Source: Bacillus sp. FJAT-25509 (GTDB taxonomy: Bacteria > Bacillota > Bacilli > Bacillales > Bacillaceae_G). Taken from it: 64,000 nt of DNA. Position 1 is the first letter of the stretch. Each line of letters begins with the position of its first letter. Below, piece after piece: positions 11,417-21,029 of this stretch. The notes beneath the pieces are model-generated. The model was not told where the DNA came from, did not search any database, and worked only from the letters and a program-made list of their open reading frames with translations. Location: NCBI RefSeq assembly GCF_001420605.1, contig NZ_LJIZ01000018.1, forward strand, positions 1 to 64,000, written 5' to 3'. The translations under genes were made by a program, and so were the position numbers.

Positions 11417-11445
11417 TAAAAAAACGTATGAAAAAAATTCATACG
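11417..11445 (-). terminator. Orphan hairpin with T run
   Basis: CGTATGAA/TTCATACG stem followed by seven T on the minus strand, upstream of spoVR. No gene on the minus strand between 11446 and 11888 explains it. It could end an unrecognised small RNA or be a leftover. Confidence 0.5.
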
Positions 11446-11614
11446 GTAGTTAATTTTATTTGTACAATGCGATTGATATAACTTCTTTTTTGAGTACTTT
11501 TATTTTTGATTAAGGAAATTACAAAAGCAGTTTGGAGTACAGAGTTTGTCCAGTATTTTTTATTGATTCTAATCTTATTATCCCTGTTTCTTGTAAAAGT
11601 ATACATAAGTTAAA

Positions 11615-11685
11615 TTCCGGGGAGCGCAATAAATTCTGGGAATCAAAATTAATTTCCGGGAATCGCAATAATTTCCGGAAGCCTA
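11615..11685. repeat. Short tandem repeat, 19-20 bp period
   Basis: TTCCGGG-type motifs begin at 11615, 11634, 11654 and 11673, with GCGCAAT or TCGCAATA between. The core matches the cleaner array at 18315-18414. The rest of 11446-11860 holds only a weak plus-strand frame ending in a hydrophobic stretch (about 11515-11612) with no ribosome site, not called. Confidence 0.65.
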
Positions 11686-11887
11686 TTCTTTAATAATTTG
11701 ATCAAAACTAATAAAGTATTTCTAAAATAAGAAAAATCACTCTTTACTTCCTGTTTTCCCTATCATTGCTGGACTTAACCATCCTTTTTTTACCTAACCT
11801 CTACCGTAACCCTTTGTTAAATTCTCTCATGGCTAATTAATTTTTTTCGCCATAAACTATGTGTACCCTCTAAAAAGGAGGTTCACA

Positions 11888-12145
11888 ATGCAAGTACAAT
11901 CCGATTATGATTTAGCATTGTATTACACTTATTGTTGTCAATGGGATAAGCTCCTCGTGTTAATGGTAAATACGAAAGACGAACTTTTTTCAAAGCGTAT
12001 CGAACATTTTCTACATGCCTTTAAATACGAGAGGGACTTAGCGATTATTGATGAAAAACTAAAAGGTATGTTCCAACATATAGAGCATGCTACTAGAGAA
12101 GAAAACGCAGTGGAACAATCTTTTATTTCATCATTAGAGCTTTAA
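11888..12145 (+). CDS. YhdB-like small protein
   Basis: An 85-residue soluble protein (MQVQSDYDLALYYTYCCQW…) resembling YhdB, a conserved Bacillus protein of unknown function encoded beside spoVR. The frame is open further upstream, but AAAGGAGG at 11874-11881 lies six bases before this ATG. It is divergent from spoVR and ends in a bidirectional terminator shared with pgcA. Assignment rests on remembered family similarity and context. Confidence 0.7.
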   Translation: MQVQSDYDLALYYTYCCQWDKLLVLMVNTKDELFSKRIEHFLHAFKYERDLAIIDEKLKGMFQHIEHATREENAVEQSFISSLEL

Positions 12146-12160
12146 CTAAAATAAATGAAA

Positions 12161-12188
12161 AGAGCGACTAAATAGTCGCTCTTTTTTT
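12161..12188. terminator. Bidirectional terminator, yhdB-like/pgcA
   Basis: AGAGCGACT/AGTCGCTCT stem with T runs on both strands; overlaps the pgcA stop codon. Confidence 0.85.
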
Positions 12189-13911
12189 AGACTAATACTT
12201 CAATTTTTTCCATAAATGCTTGTTGTAAACTATCCAATTTTTGGATGCTATCTTCACGAGATTGTCCAACAATTCCAAAGTAGAACTTGATTTTTGGTTC
12301 AGTTCCAGATGGACGTAGGCATACCCATGAACCGTCTTCAAGTTGATACTTTAATACATTTGATTTAGGTAGAAGTATCTGTTCTTTTTCCCCTGATTCT
12401 AAAGTCGTTTTCTCTTGAAGTTTATAATCTTCAACTGTAACAACTTTTAGACCATTTATATCAACAGGAGGATTTTGACGGTAATTTGTTAAAATCGATT
12501 GAATTTTTTCTGTACCTTCAATCCCTTTTAATGTTAATGATTTTAATCCTTCTAAGTAATAGCCATATTGCTCATATAAGCTATTTAGGCCTTCATATAA
12601 AGTCATACCTTTTGTTTTATAATAAGTAGCAATTTCTGCAGCAAGTACTGTTGCTTGAATTGCGTCTTTATCACGAACAAATGGTTTAATTAAATAGCCA
12701 TAGCTTTCTTCATAACCGAATAAGAATGAGTATTCGTTCGTTTGCTCATATTCCTTAATTTTTTCACCGATAAACTTAAATCCAGTAAGTGTATCGATTG
12801 TTTTCACACCGAATTTTGATGCAATTACTTGACCAAATTCAGATGTAACGATTGTTTTAAGTAATAGTGCATTTGAAGGTACATCTTGTTGGGTTAATAA
12901 ATAATGAAGCATTAATGCTCCTGTTTGGTTTCCAGTTAAGACTACGTATTCGCCGTTTTCATTTTTTGTCGCGATTCCTAAACGGTCAGCATCAGGGTCA
13001 GTTGCAATTAATACATCTGCATCAATCTCTTTACCGTAACGAATTGCATATTCAAATGCTGCGTGTTCTTCAGGGTTCGGTGATTTTACAGTTGTGAAAT
13101 TCGGATCTGCTATTGCTTGTTCTTTAACAATTGTTACATTTTCGAAGCCAACAGCTTTTAATGACATCGTTGCAGGCACTATTGCTGTGCCGTGTAGTGG
13201 TGTAAAAACAATTTTTAAATCCTTACCATGTTCATGAACTAAATCGCTGTTAACAACAACAGTTTTTAGTTGCTCTACATATAATTTGTCCATTTCTTCA
13301 TCTAATCTATGTATTAAGCCCTTTTCAACTAATTCTTGTTCAGAAGATACTTCAATTTCCAACTCATTTTCAAATGAATTAACATATTCAATTACTTGAT
13401 CAGCAGCAGCTGGAGGTAATTGAGCACCATCATCACCATAAACTTTAAATCCATTATATTCAGGTGGGTTATGGCTAGCCGTAATGACAATTCCACCGAA
13501 GCAGTTTAACTCACGTACTGCAAATGATAATTCTGGTGTAGGACGTAATTCATTGAAAACATAGGCTTTAATGCCATGTGTTGCAAGTGTTTTTGCTGCT
13601 TCCATTGCAAACTCAGGACTTTTATGACGAGAATCGAAAGCAATTGCAACTCCACGGTTTTTTGCTTCTTCTCCAAAGCTTTCAATATATTTTGCAAAAC
13701 CAGCAGATGCTTTACGAATAGTATAAATGTTCATACGATTCGTTCCAGGTCCGATTTCTCCGCGCATTCCACCAGTTCCGAATTCTAAATTTTGATAGAA
13801 ACTTTCCTTAAGTATAAGCTGATTATTCTCAAGTTTAATTAATTGTTCTTTTAGTTCTTGATCTAATGTCGGTGATTTAATCCATTTTTCATAAGTTGTT
13901 TCCCAATTCAT
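12187..13911 (-). CDS. pgcA: Alpha-phosphoglucomutase
   Basis: A 574-residue phosphohexomutase interconverting glucose-6-phosphate and glucose-1-phosphate for UDP-glucose, glucolipid and teichoic acid synthesis. The phosphoserine is residue 146 in [13 protein letters not shown]; the magnesium loop is DPDADRLG; sugar-binding GYEESYGY and phosphate-binding [12 protein letters not shown] are present. Length matches Bacillus PgcA. RBS AGGAGGAGAAC precedes the ATG. Monocistronic. Confidence 0.94.
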   Translation of the reverse strand: MNWETTYEKWIKSPTLDQELKEQLIKLENNQLILKESFYQNLEFGTGGMRGEIGPGTNRMNIYTIRKASAGFAKYIESFGEEAKNRGVAIAFDSRHKSPEFAMEAAKTLATHGIKAYVFNELRPTPELSFAVRELNCFGGIVITASHNPPEYNGFKVYGDDGAQLPPAAADQVIEYVNSFENELEIEVSSEQELVEKGLIHRLDEEMDKLYVEQLKTVVVNSDLVHEHGKDLKIVFTPLHGTAIVPATMSLKAVGFENVTIVKEQAIADPNFTTVKSPNPEEHAAFEYAIRYGKEIDADVLIATDPDADRLGIATKNENGEYVVLTGNQTGALMLHYLLTQQDVPSNALLLKTIVTSEFGQVIASKFGVKTIDTLTGFKFIGEKIKEYEQTNEYSFLFGYEESYGYLIKPFVRDKDAIQATVLAAEIATYYKTKGMTLYEGLNSLYEQYGYYLEGLKSLTLKGIEGTEKIQSILTNYRQNPPVDINGLKVVTVEDYKLQEKTTLESGEKEQILLPKSNVLKYQLEDGSWVCLRPSGTEPKIKFYFGIVGQSREDSIQKLDSLQQAFMEKIEVLV

Positions 13912-14084
13912 ATTTGTTCTCCTCCTATACTTAATCAGAGTTTGATTCGATAAAAGTCTTCCTAACTCCTTCTATCTTGATAAAAGTTTACAATATTCTC
14001 TCTAAAAATTCTACAATGGTACTTCTTTAAATCTGAATGAGATTGCAAAGTATGTAGAAAATAAGACAAAAGGAGGGCGAGTTC

Positions 14085-14297
14085 ATGCCAGAAATTAGAT
14101 GTAGTGTTGCAAATTGTAATTTTTGGGGGCAGGGAAACTTTTGCCAAGCAGACTCAATTCTTGTTCAAACTGAAGCATATGAATACTCAAATGACTTTGA
14201 TTTAACGATTCAAAATGCAGTCTTAGACGGTGAAATAACTACTTCTGCGGTACATAGTGGTGAAACTTGCTGTCACACGTTTCGACCTAAATATTAA
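14085..14297 (+). CDS. DUF1540 cysteine protein
   Basis: A 70-residue protein with one DUF1540 unit: cysteines in RCSVANCNFW, NFCQADSI and ETCCHTF, a probable metal-binding pattern. Function unknown; members are common in spore formers. AAAGGAGGG precedes the ATG. Ends in a clear terminator. Confidence 0.85.
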   Translation: MPEIRCSVANCNFWGQGNFCQADSILVQTEAYEYSNDFDLTIQNAVLDGEITTSAVHSGETCCHTFRPKY

Positions 14298-14300
14298 TGA

Positions 14301-14338
14301 AATGGTGCCATTTACATTTTATCGTATATGGCACCATT
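14301..14338. terminator. Terminator, DUF1540/SDR
   Basis: AATGGTGCCA/TGGCACCATT stem between the two convergent genes. Confidence 0.8.
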
Positions 14339-14345
14339 TATTAGT

Positions 14346-15212
14346 TTATCCGTTTACGATTACTCCACCATTAACATGGATCATTTGCCCTGTAATGAAG
14401 GAAGCTTCATTGCTGGCTAAATAAAGATATGCCGGTGCGAGCTCTACAGGCTGTCCAGCTCGTTTCATTGGAGTTGTGCTACCAAACTTTGCTACTTCTT
14501 GTTCGTCAAAACTTGCTGGAATCAATGGGGTCCAAATTGGCCCAGGAGCTACACCATTAACCCGAATTCCCTTCTGAGCAAGATTTGTAGAAAGTGAGCG
14601 AGTAAATGTGACAATCGCTCCTTTCGTCGCTGAGTAATCCAATAATTGATCATGTCCTTTATAAGCGGTAATTGACGCAGTATTAATAATCGAATCACCT
14701 TGCTTCATATGTGGAAGGCAAGCTTTTGATAAAAAGAACATTGGATAAATATTTGTTTCAAATGTTCTTTTTAATTGCTCCTCAGTAATGTCTTCCAAAT
14801 TCTTTTGTGGATATTGAACAGCAGCATTGTTCACTAAAATGTTAATTTTTCCGAAGGTTTGAATTGCATTTTGAACGATTTGTTTACAAACTTCCTCTGT
14901 TCGAATGTCACATCTCATTATTTCACAATTTCCACCTAAATCATTTATGTATTTCTTTGTGTCCTGTGCATCAACATCTTCATCTAAATAAGGAATAAAG
15001 ACTGATGCCCCTTCTTTTGCAAAAAGTATAGCAACTGCTCTTCCAATCCCACTATCTCCTCCAGTAATAATGGCTACTTTTCCCTTTAATTTACCACTTG
15101 GTGTGTAATTGGGATCATCCGATATCGGTATTGGTGTCATTTCCTTTTCAATACCTGGTTGCTTATTTTGATGTTGTGGAATAAATTTAGTCGGAAACTG
15201 TTTTTGAGTCAT
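14346..15212 (-). CDS. SDR family oxidoreductase (YdaD/YhxC-like)
   Basis: A 288-residue classical short-chain dehydrogenase with an extra 40-residue N-terminal arm typical of the GSP39/YdaD group. NAD(P) binding TGGDSGIGRA is at about residues 51-60, NNAAVQYP follows, and the catalytic tetrad includes Ser in NTASITAY and Tyr/Lys in YSATKGA. The C-terminal ITGQMIHVNGG is standard. Substrate unknown; relatives are general stress proteins. RBS AAAAGGAGG precedes the ATG. Confidence 0.88.
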   Translation of the reverse strand: MTQKQFPTKFIPQHQNKQPGIEKEMTPIPISDDPNYTPSGKLKGKVAIITGGDSGIGRAVAILFAKEGASVFIPYLDEDVDAQDTKKYINDLGGNCEIMRCDIRTEEVCKQIVQNAIQTFGKINILVNNAAVQYPQKNLEDITEEQLKRTFETNIYPMFFLSKACLPHMKQGDSIINTASITAYKGHDQLLDYSATKGAIVTFTRSLSTNLAQKGIRVNGVAPGPIWTPLIPASFDEQEVAKFGSTTPMKRAGQPVELAPAYLYLASNEASFITGQMIHVNGGVIVNG

Positions 15213-15321
15213 TTACTACATCCTCCTTTTATATAATTCAGATTTAGCATACCCAAATCGTATATTTAGGAATACTAAACATAATTGAATTTGTTAAAAG
15301 ATGTAAAAATCCCAAAAAGTA

Positions 15322-15375
15322 TTGCACTTTAACGAGAAAACGAATATTATTAATAACTGTTGAGTATATCATTCG
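15322..15375 (+). promoter_or_regulatory. Promoter with probable PurR box pair
   Basis: TTGCAC (15322-15327), 17 bp, TATTAT (15345-15350). Two inverted ACGAAT half sites, at 15340-15345 and as ATTCGT at 15371-15376, bracket the start region in the arrangement of PurR boxes. No purine riboswitch core is seen in this leader. PurR control is inference. Confidence 0.5.
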
Positions 15376-15399
15376 TATTTTTTAACAAGGAGAACTATT

Positions 15400-16701
15400 A
15401 TGTTTAAATTAAAAGAGGCTAACACCACCGTTAAAACAGAAATTATAGCCGGCTTTACAACTTTTTTAACTATGGCTTATATAATTATTGTAAATCCTAT
15501 TATATTATCCGATGCTGGTGTTCCATTTAACCAAGCATTTACTGCAACAATCATTGCAACTTTAGTCGGAACATTATTTATGGCATTGTTCGGAAACTAC
15601 CCAATTGCGATTGCTCCCGGAATGGGAATGAATGCATATTTTGCTTATTCGGTTGTTTCAAAAGCACATGGTATTTCCTATCAATTAGCTTTCTCAGCAG
15701 TATTTATTACAGGTATTTTATTCGTTATTTTATCTTTAACTAAATTTAGAACGCATTTAATAGAAGCAATTCCAAATACATTAAAACATGCAATTAGTGT
15801 TGGAATTGGATTATTTATCGCATTTATAGGTTTACGTCTTTCAGGTATAATCGTTGCTAACAAAGATAATCTTGTAGGATTAGGCAATCTTCATTCTCCT
15901 GGTGTAGTCCTTACTATAGTCGGAATTGCAATTACAATTATCTTATTTGCCTTAAATGTAAACGGAGCTTTATTCTTCGGAATGGTTACAACAGCAATCA
16001 TCGCAGGATTAGCTGGAAAATTACACATTAAAGGAAGTATTCTCTCTTTACCTAAACTACCTGAGCATATCATTGTTGCTAATCCAATAACAGCAGCTTC
16101 AGATGTCATCCATTATGGACTATATTCAGTTGTCTTTTCATTCTTATTAGTTACAATTTTTGATACGACAGGTACATTCTTAGGAGTAGCTTCACAAGCT
16201 GGTTTATTAAATAAGAAAGATGAAAAACGTACTGGTCGTGCGATGCTTTCTGATTCATTGGGTACAACAATTGGAGCTATGTTTGGTACTTCACCAACAA
16301 CAGCTTATATAGAATCTACAGCAGGTGTTGCAGCTGGAGGTAGAACAGGTTTAACGGCACTTGTCGTTGCATTACTATTCGTTTTCGCAGCATTCTTTAG
16401 CCCACTTGTTAATTCAATTTCTGGTGTAGCAGCAATTACATCACCATCATTAATCGTAGTAGGTTGCTTAATGATGGGTAGCGTACGTCATATTGAGTGG
16501 GATAACTTTGAAGAAGCATTCCCTGCATTTCTAGTTATTATCACAATGCCACTTACGTCAAGTATTGCTACAGGAATTGCGCTTGGATTTATTACCTATC
16601 CATTATTAAAAGTCGTTAAAGGGAAAGCAAAAGATGTTAAACCAGTTATTTATATCTTTGGAATTTTATTCTTAATCCAAATGGTTTTCTTCCCACATTA
16701 A
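15400..16701 (+). CDS. NCS2 purine permease (PbuG/PbuO-like)
   Basis: A 433-residue membrane protein with about 12-14 hydrophobic segments, of the AzgA-like branch of the nucleobase:cation symporter-2 family. Signature stretches are PGMGMNAYFAY (about 75) and FGTSPTTAYIESTAGV (about 300). It imports hypoxanthine/guanine or adenine by proton symport. AAGGAGAACTATT precedes the ATG. It is monocistronic with a good terminator. The base specificity cannot be fixed from sequence. Confidence 0.9.
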   Translation: MFKLKEANTTVKTEIIAGFTTFLTMAYIIIVNPIILSDAGVPFNQAFTATIIATLVGTLFMALFGNYPIAIAPGMGMNAYFAYSVVSKAHGISYQLAFSAVFITGILFVILSLTKFRTHLIEAIPNTLKHAISVGIGLFIAFIGLRLSGIIVANKDNLVGLGNLHSPGVVLTIVGIAITIILFALNVNGALFFGMVTTAIIAGLAGKLHIKGSILSLPKLPEHIIVANPITAASDVIHYGLYSVVFSFLLVTIFDTTGTFLGVASQAGLLNKKDEKRTGRAMLSDSLGTTIGAMFGTSPTTAYIESTAGVAAGGRTGLTALVVALLFVFAAFFSPLVNSISGVAAITSPSLIVVGCLMMGSVRHIEWDNFEEAFPAFLVIITMPLTSSIATGIALGFITYPLLKVVKGKAKDVKPVIYIFGILFLIQMVFFPH

Positions 16702-16715
16702 TATTGAATAATATA

Positions 16716-16753
16716 AAGCACATTGTCTTTAAAAAGATTAATGTGCTTTTTTA
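16716..16753 (+). terminator. Purine permease terminator
   Basis: AAGCACATT/AATGTGCTT stem followed by TTTTTTATTTTTT. Confidence 0.85.
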
Positions 16754-16837
16754 TTTTTTATTTAGGTACTAGCCTTTCCTTGATGGGACATCCATGCATA
16801 AGTTGTTTATGTAGATTATTCAAGGAGGTGTTCTACG

Positions 16838-17131
16838 ATGTGGAACAACCAAGATCAAGTCAATATGAACTCAAGTAGATGTAGACGTAATGACTGTGAC
16901 TGTGACGATTGCAGAAGAAGACGCTGTGATTTTGATGATTGTGATAGAGATCGTTGCGATTGCCGTCGCCATGATTGTCACTGCAATTGCAGATGCTGTT
17001 GCTCTAGAAGAAGAAGTAACTGTGGCTGTATGAATCCGTGTTTAGGTGTCGATATGGTAATGTTTGAAATGATGATGAAAAACATGATGAATAACAATAA
17101 CAACAAAAATAATAACAATGACAAGGATTAA
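16838..17131 (+). CDS. Cys/Arg/Asp-rich protein, unknown
   Basis: A 97-residue low-complexity protein. Residues about 13-65 alternate cysteine with Arg, Asp and His (RRCDFDDCDRDRCDCRRHDC style), holding some 18-20 cysteines; a short hydrophobic MNPCLGVDMVMFEMMMKNMM part follows, then a tail of Asn/Lys. AAGGAGGTG precedes the ATG, so it is expressed. The composition suggests a spore coat or exosporium component, or a metal-binding protein, but no known family is recognised. It stands alone. Confidence 0.7.
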   Translation: MWNNQDQVNMNSSRCRRNDCDCDDCRRRRCDFDDCDRDRCDCRRHDCHCNCRCCCSRRRSNCGCMNPCLGVDMVMFEMMMKNMMNNNNNKNNNNDKD

Positions 17132-17186
17132 TCGTTTATCTCCCTCCCCCTATTTTAAAAAATGATTTAAAATTATTAGGTTGATC

Positions 17187-17304
17187 AAACTGTTGACAAA
17201 CGCTGGCTTTCTATGTTGTTTTACTTGTCTTTATTTACCGTTTAATAAACCATTTTCTTATCATGCTTCGTACTTTGAAAGACAAGCGTTTTCAATCAGT
17301 CTGA
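17187..17304. repeat. MITE-like element, decayed copy
   Basis: Ends in AACTGTTGACAAACGCTGG and its imperfect inverse GACAAGCGTTTTCAATCAGT. The same termini bound the better preserved copy at 48450-48576. About 118 bp, no coding content. Confidence 0.7.
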
Positions 17305-17336
17305 TGATCTTACTATTAGTATATTTTTAACATATT

Positions 17337-17366
17337 AAAACGACCTGGAATTAACAGGTCGTTTTT
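17337..17366 (-). terminator. Patatin gene terminator
   Basis: AACGACCTG/CAGGTCGTT stem with a T run on the minus strand; overlaps the last codons of the gene. Confidence 0.8.
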
Positions 17367-18229
17367 TCGTATGAAGTAAATTCTAGAATTTGTTCACGAA
17401 GACGCTTAGCATCTTCATACCCTTCTTTATATAAGTCTAATAAACGTGCTTTATTTCGTTCAATTCGGCCAACCTTTAACTTTTGTACAGGACGAATGAC
17501 TAATATATTTCCAGCTTTTTCTTGCTCCTCAATATATTCTAATTGCTTATTATAAACTTCATATCTATTTAATACAGCCTGAACAAGTCCTGGATAATCT
17601 TTATACTTTTTTTGCAAATACCAAGTACCTTTTGAAGGTTTTTTACGATAACCAGCATTTCTAGTTAAAACAACTATATTTCTACGATTGCCATCCGCTT
17701 CAGATTTAGCGATTGGAATCGGATCTGCAATGCCACCATCCATCAAGAAATGATTATTAAACTTAATGATTGGCGCCATTAACGGTAAAGAACTTGATGC
17801 TCGAATTATATTTAACATATCGGTTGATTCTACAATTCGATCTTTATCAAAATAAACAGGTTCTCCCGTAACACAATCAGTCGTTCCAACTACAAATTTT
17901 TGCTCAGCATTATAAAAAGAATCAAAATCAAATGGATCTAATTCATTAGGAATAATATCAAATAATAAGTCCATGCCAAAAAGCTGCTTATTACGAATTA
18001 AATTTTTAAAAGAAATATAGTCTGGATGCTGTAAAAATTCCGTATTTACTCGTTTATTACGACCATGTTGTTTTGATAGATAAGAAGTTCCCATACAAGC
18101 ACCCGCAGAAACACCTATCACATAAGGAATTTCTATTTTTTGTTCAAGAAAATAATCAAGAACACCGGCTGTATAAATCCCTCTCATTCCTCCACCTTCG
18201 AGAACTAAGCCCATTTCATTCATTTTCAC
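17351..18229 (-). CDS. Patatin-like phospholipase
   Basis: A 292-residue patatin-family lipid acyl hydrolase with a Ser-Asp dyad. The oxyanion loop is GGGMRG (about 13-18), the nucleophile serine lies in GVSAGAC (about 42), and the catalytic aspartate in MDGGIADP (about 168). Bacterial members of this branch (RssA/YjjU-like) act on lysophospholipids or unknown esters. No signal peptide; cytoplasmic or membrane-associated. RBS AAGGGGGG lies before the ATG pair; the first ATG is used. Confidence 0.87.
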   Translation of the reverse strand: MKMNEMGLVLEGGGMRGIYTAGVLDYFLEQKIEIPYVIGVSAGACMGTSYLSKQHGRNKRVNTEFLQHPDYISFKNLIRNKQLFGMDLLFDIIPNELDPFDFDSFYNAEQKFVVGTTDCVTGEPVYFDKDRIVESTDMLNIIRASSSLPLMAPIIKFNNHFLMDGGIADPIPIAKSEADGNRRNIVVLTRNAGYRKKPSKGTWYLQKKYKDYPGLVQAVLNRYEVYNKQLEYIEEQEKAGNILVIRPVQKLKVGRIERNKARLLDLYKEGYEDAKRLREQILEFTSYEKTTC

Positions 18230-18314
18230 AGCCCCCCTTTTTTTAATTAGTTTAGGACAATCTATTTAAATATTTTATTATATGAGGTGATGAAAGGGAA
18301 GAAATTAGAGTTGT

Positions 18315-18414
18315 GCAATTAATAACTGGGGATTGCAATTAAAAATCGAATATCGGAATTAAAAACCGGGGATCGCAATTAAAAACCGAGAATCGCAATT
18401 ATAATACTCAAATT
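18315..18414. repeat. Tandem array, 20-bp period, five units
   Basis: GCAATT or GGAATT recurs at 18315, 18335, 18355, 18375 and 18395, exactly every 20 bases, with unit form close to GGGGATCGCAATTAAAAACC. It is intergenic between the patatin and penicillin acylase genes. The rest of 18230-18560 holds nothing recognised. Confidence 0.85.
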
Positions 18415-18561
18415 CACCGCTCCTCCAACTATTTTTGCTTAATTAAAATAAAATTAATTCCTTTCTCCCTATTCCTATTCCTATTCAATTTTACAAATCA
18501 CTTATTGGTTCCCTTAAAGAATGACTATATAAATCACTACAATTTTACTTCTAAAACAAAA

Positions 18562-18584
18562 GACAGACCACATAAAGGTCTGTC
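18562..18584 (-). terminator. Penicillin acylase terminator
   Basis: GACAGACC/GGTCTGTC hairpin followed by TTTTGTTTT on the minus strand, 16 bp below the stop. Confidence 0.8.
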
Positions 18585-18599
18585 CTCTATACTTCCTTC

Positions 18600-20996
18600 C
18601 TACTTCTTCTTTGCTTTTCCCGGTTCGAACATTTCTGTAACACCTTCAACACTTTTCAACGAAGTAGTATGATATGTTCCATTTGCCCAATCTTCCATTT
18701 GGTCACTATACCATTTGCTTCCGAGGTTTCCGGATTGACCTGGTCCTACTACGTTTACTGATTTACTTAAATCTGCAAAGTCTACAACAGTTCTCCATGA
18801 TGCACCATGGTCTACGATTCCTTGGTCATCATATCCTGCTGCTTTGACAGTAGTTGCGCTACCTCCTACTGGGATTGGATCTCTCGCATTAAAGAAATAG
18901 CTTAAGATTTTAATACTGGATAATGGGTGTTCGAAAGCAACTTTATGGTGATCGCCCCAGTTCCACTTAGCTACATTTTCACCGTCAGTTTTGCTAATAT
19001 TTTTAATTGTTGATTTGAAGGTTTTTAATAAAAGTTTATCAATTCCGCCTTGTTCATCAACCCAGATCACTTTTTTCCCATTTAAGCTGTCACGTAGCAA
19101 TTGATCGACCACGACTTTGCGGTCTCCAAATAAATCCATCATATCGTTTGAGATTTGTTGATCGAACAATGCTTTATTTATTTCAGTCATCCACATTTGG
19201 AATATAAGAGGAGAAGCTTCATCTTTATCATCTATAAAATTCCATTTTTCAAGTTCCTTTAAAGCTGATTTTTCAACAGATGATAATTGATCTTTATTTT
19301 GTTTTACTGACTTAATAAACTTTGGTGCATGTTCTTTCGCCTGTAAATTCATTTCGTCCATTTGTAGCTTTTGCATATCTTTAACAGTTAATTTGTCATT
19401 CTTTTTTAATACTTCCTGAATGCGCAATTGACGATAAGGCTGTGCCCATGAGTTTGAAATATGGTATGGATATGTATCATCAACTACTTTATTATTTGCA
19501 GATGAAATAAATCCTACCTTAGGATTAATGATTGTTGGTAGTTTATCGTATGGAATAGATCCTTTCCAACCGTAATCACTAGTCCACCCTGGTACTGGCA
19601 TTAGCCCATCACCTTTTTTACGGATTGGAATTTTTCCATTTGCTCGGTAGGCAATTGTTCCGTCATCCGATGCAAATACGAAATTTTGGGCAGGAGCTTC
19701 AAATAAAGCTAATCCTTCTTTAAATGAATTCCAATCCTTTGCAACGTCAAATTTTAAAACGGCTTCTAGCTCCGTTGTTGGTTGTAGCGCTGTCCATTGT
19801 AAAGAGAATACAGTATCTTTTCCAGCGTCGCTTGCAAATTCCGAAATCACTGGACCATGTCTCGTAATCATTACAGGTAAAATTTTATTCTTTTTACCTT
19901 TAATTTTGATCGTTTCATTTATAACCTGTGCCTTTTCCCATTGACCATCATATAAAAATTCGTCTGCCTTATTTGGATTTCGTTTTTCAATATATAAATC
20001 TTGTACATCCGGGCCTACGTTTGTTACTCCCCAGGCAATATGTTCATTATGACCAACGATGATTCCAGGTACCCCTGCAAAAATTACACCACTTACATTC
20101 ATATCACCAGATTTTAATTGAGTTTCATACCAAATTGCCGGTGTCGCTAATCCTAAATGAGGATCATCTGCTAATAGTGGTTTACCGGACTTTGTTTTAG
20201 ATCCACTAACAACCCAATCATTACTTCCATTCCAAACAGGTGGAATAATTGCACTTGCAAAGCTCTTTTCTACGTCTATTTTTGAAGTATTACTTGGAAT
20301 AATATACGGATCTATATCATTATTAGGAGGAAATAGCTCCAATGCCTTGTCCTTTGGAAATTTATTCATAGCATAATAACGAAATGCTTGTTCATTCCAA
20401 TGACCGCCTAAATCAAATGCCATATATTTACCAATCACTAGTGAGTCAATTGCCGTCCATTTAGTTGGTTTATATTTTAAAATTTTAAATTCAACTGGTA
20501 GTTTATTTTCCTTTATTGCGTATTTTATGTATGCATTTACTCCTTCTGCATACCAATTTAAAACATTTTGTCCATTTTTATCGTACTTGCTGTAAGAAGC
20601 TTCAGCAGCTCTTCTTAAACCAAGCGTTCGAAAATATGAGTCACGCTCCACTGTAGCATCACCAATTATTTCACTTAATTGTCCGGACGCTTGTCTCCTG
20701 CTTAAATCCATTTGAAATAATCGATCTTGTGCAGTTACAAAGCCTTGCGCAACATACAAATCATGCAAACTCTTAGCACTAATATGAGGTACTCCTTTAT
20801 CATCTCTAATTACCTCTACTTTATGATTTAAAGTACTAATCGTTAAATTTCCTTTAATGCTTGGTAATGATTTTTTTGTTAAGTACAGGCCGGTTCCCGC
20901 AACGATTAAGACGATAACGATTAAGATAGTTGATGTAACTTTAACCCACTTTGGAAAGCGCTTCCGACTTTTTGACATCTCAATAGGCGTACTCAT
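18600..20996 (-). CDS. Penicillin acylase family amidase
   Basis: A 798-residue Ntn-hydrolase of peptidase family S45, like penicillin G acylase and quorum-signal acylases. A lysine/arginine-rich start and a hydrophobic segment at about 18-40 suggest a membrane anchor or signal. The alpha chain part (about 50-235) is followed by the conserved cleavage site and nucleophile serine 258 in GSNDWVVSG; the beta chain holds HIAWGVTNV and the late YRQLRIQ region. The precursor would self-cleave before Ser258. Substrate unknown. RBS GGAGGGAG precedes the ATG; a 13-bp palindrome lies in the promoter region. Confidence 0.9.
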   Translation of the reverse strand: MSTPIEMSKSRKRFPKWVKVTSTILIVIVLIVAGTGLYLTKKSLPSIKGNLTISTLNHKVEVIRDDKGVPHISAKSLHDLYVAQGFVTAQDRLFQMDLSRRQASGQLSEIIGDATVERDSYFRTLGLRRAAEASYSKYDKNGQNVLNWYAEGVNAYIKYAIKENKLPVEFKILKYKPTKWTAIDSLVIGKYMAFDLGGHWNEQAFRYYAMNKFPKDKALELFPPNNDIDPYIIPSNTSKIDVEKSFASAIIPPVWNGSNDWVVSGSKTKSGKPLLADDPHLGLATPAIWYETQLKSGDMNVSGVIFAGVPGIIVGHNEHIAWGVTNVGPDVQDLYIEKRNPNKADEFLYDGQWEKAQVINETIKIKGKKNKILPVMITRHGPVISEFASDAGKDTVFSLQWTALQPTTELEAVLKFDVAKDWNSFKEGLALFEAPAQNFVFASDDGTIAYRANGKIPIRKKGDGLMPVPGWTSDYGWKGSIPYDKLPTIINPKVGFISSANNKVVDDTYPYHISNSWAQPYRQLRIQEVLKKNDKLTVKDMQKLQMDEMNLQAKEHAPKFIKSVKQNKDQLSSVEKSALKELEKWNFIDDKDEASPLIFQMWMTEINKALFDQQISNDMMDLFGDRKVVVDQLLRDSLNGKKVIWVDEQGGIDKLLLKTFKSTIKNISKTDGENVAKWNWGDHHKVAFEHPLSSIKILSYFFNARDPIPVGGSATTVKAAGYDDQGIVDHGASWRTVVDFADLSKSVNVVGPGQSGNLGSKWYSDQMEDWANGTYHTTSLKSVEGVTEMFEPGKAKKK

Positions 20997-21029
20997 TTTT
21001 CTCCCTCCTGCTTAAACTGCATATACAAC

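Noticed and set aside
11515-11612. Hydrophobic plus-strand frame (ending LFLVKVYIS)
   Set aside because: Only a TTG without a ribosome site is available; not enough to call a gene.
12867-13097. Plus-strand frame inside pgcA
   Set aside because: Shadow of the confidently assigned phosphoglucomutase gene, with no RBS.
18315-18414. Possible CRISPR or iteron origin
   Set aside because: A 20-bp period leaves no room for spacers, and no replication gene is near.
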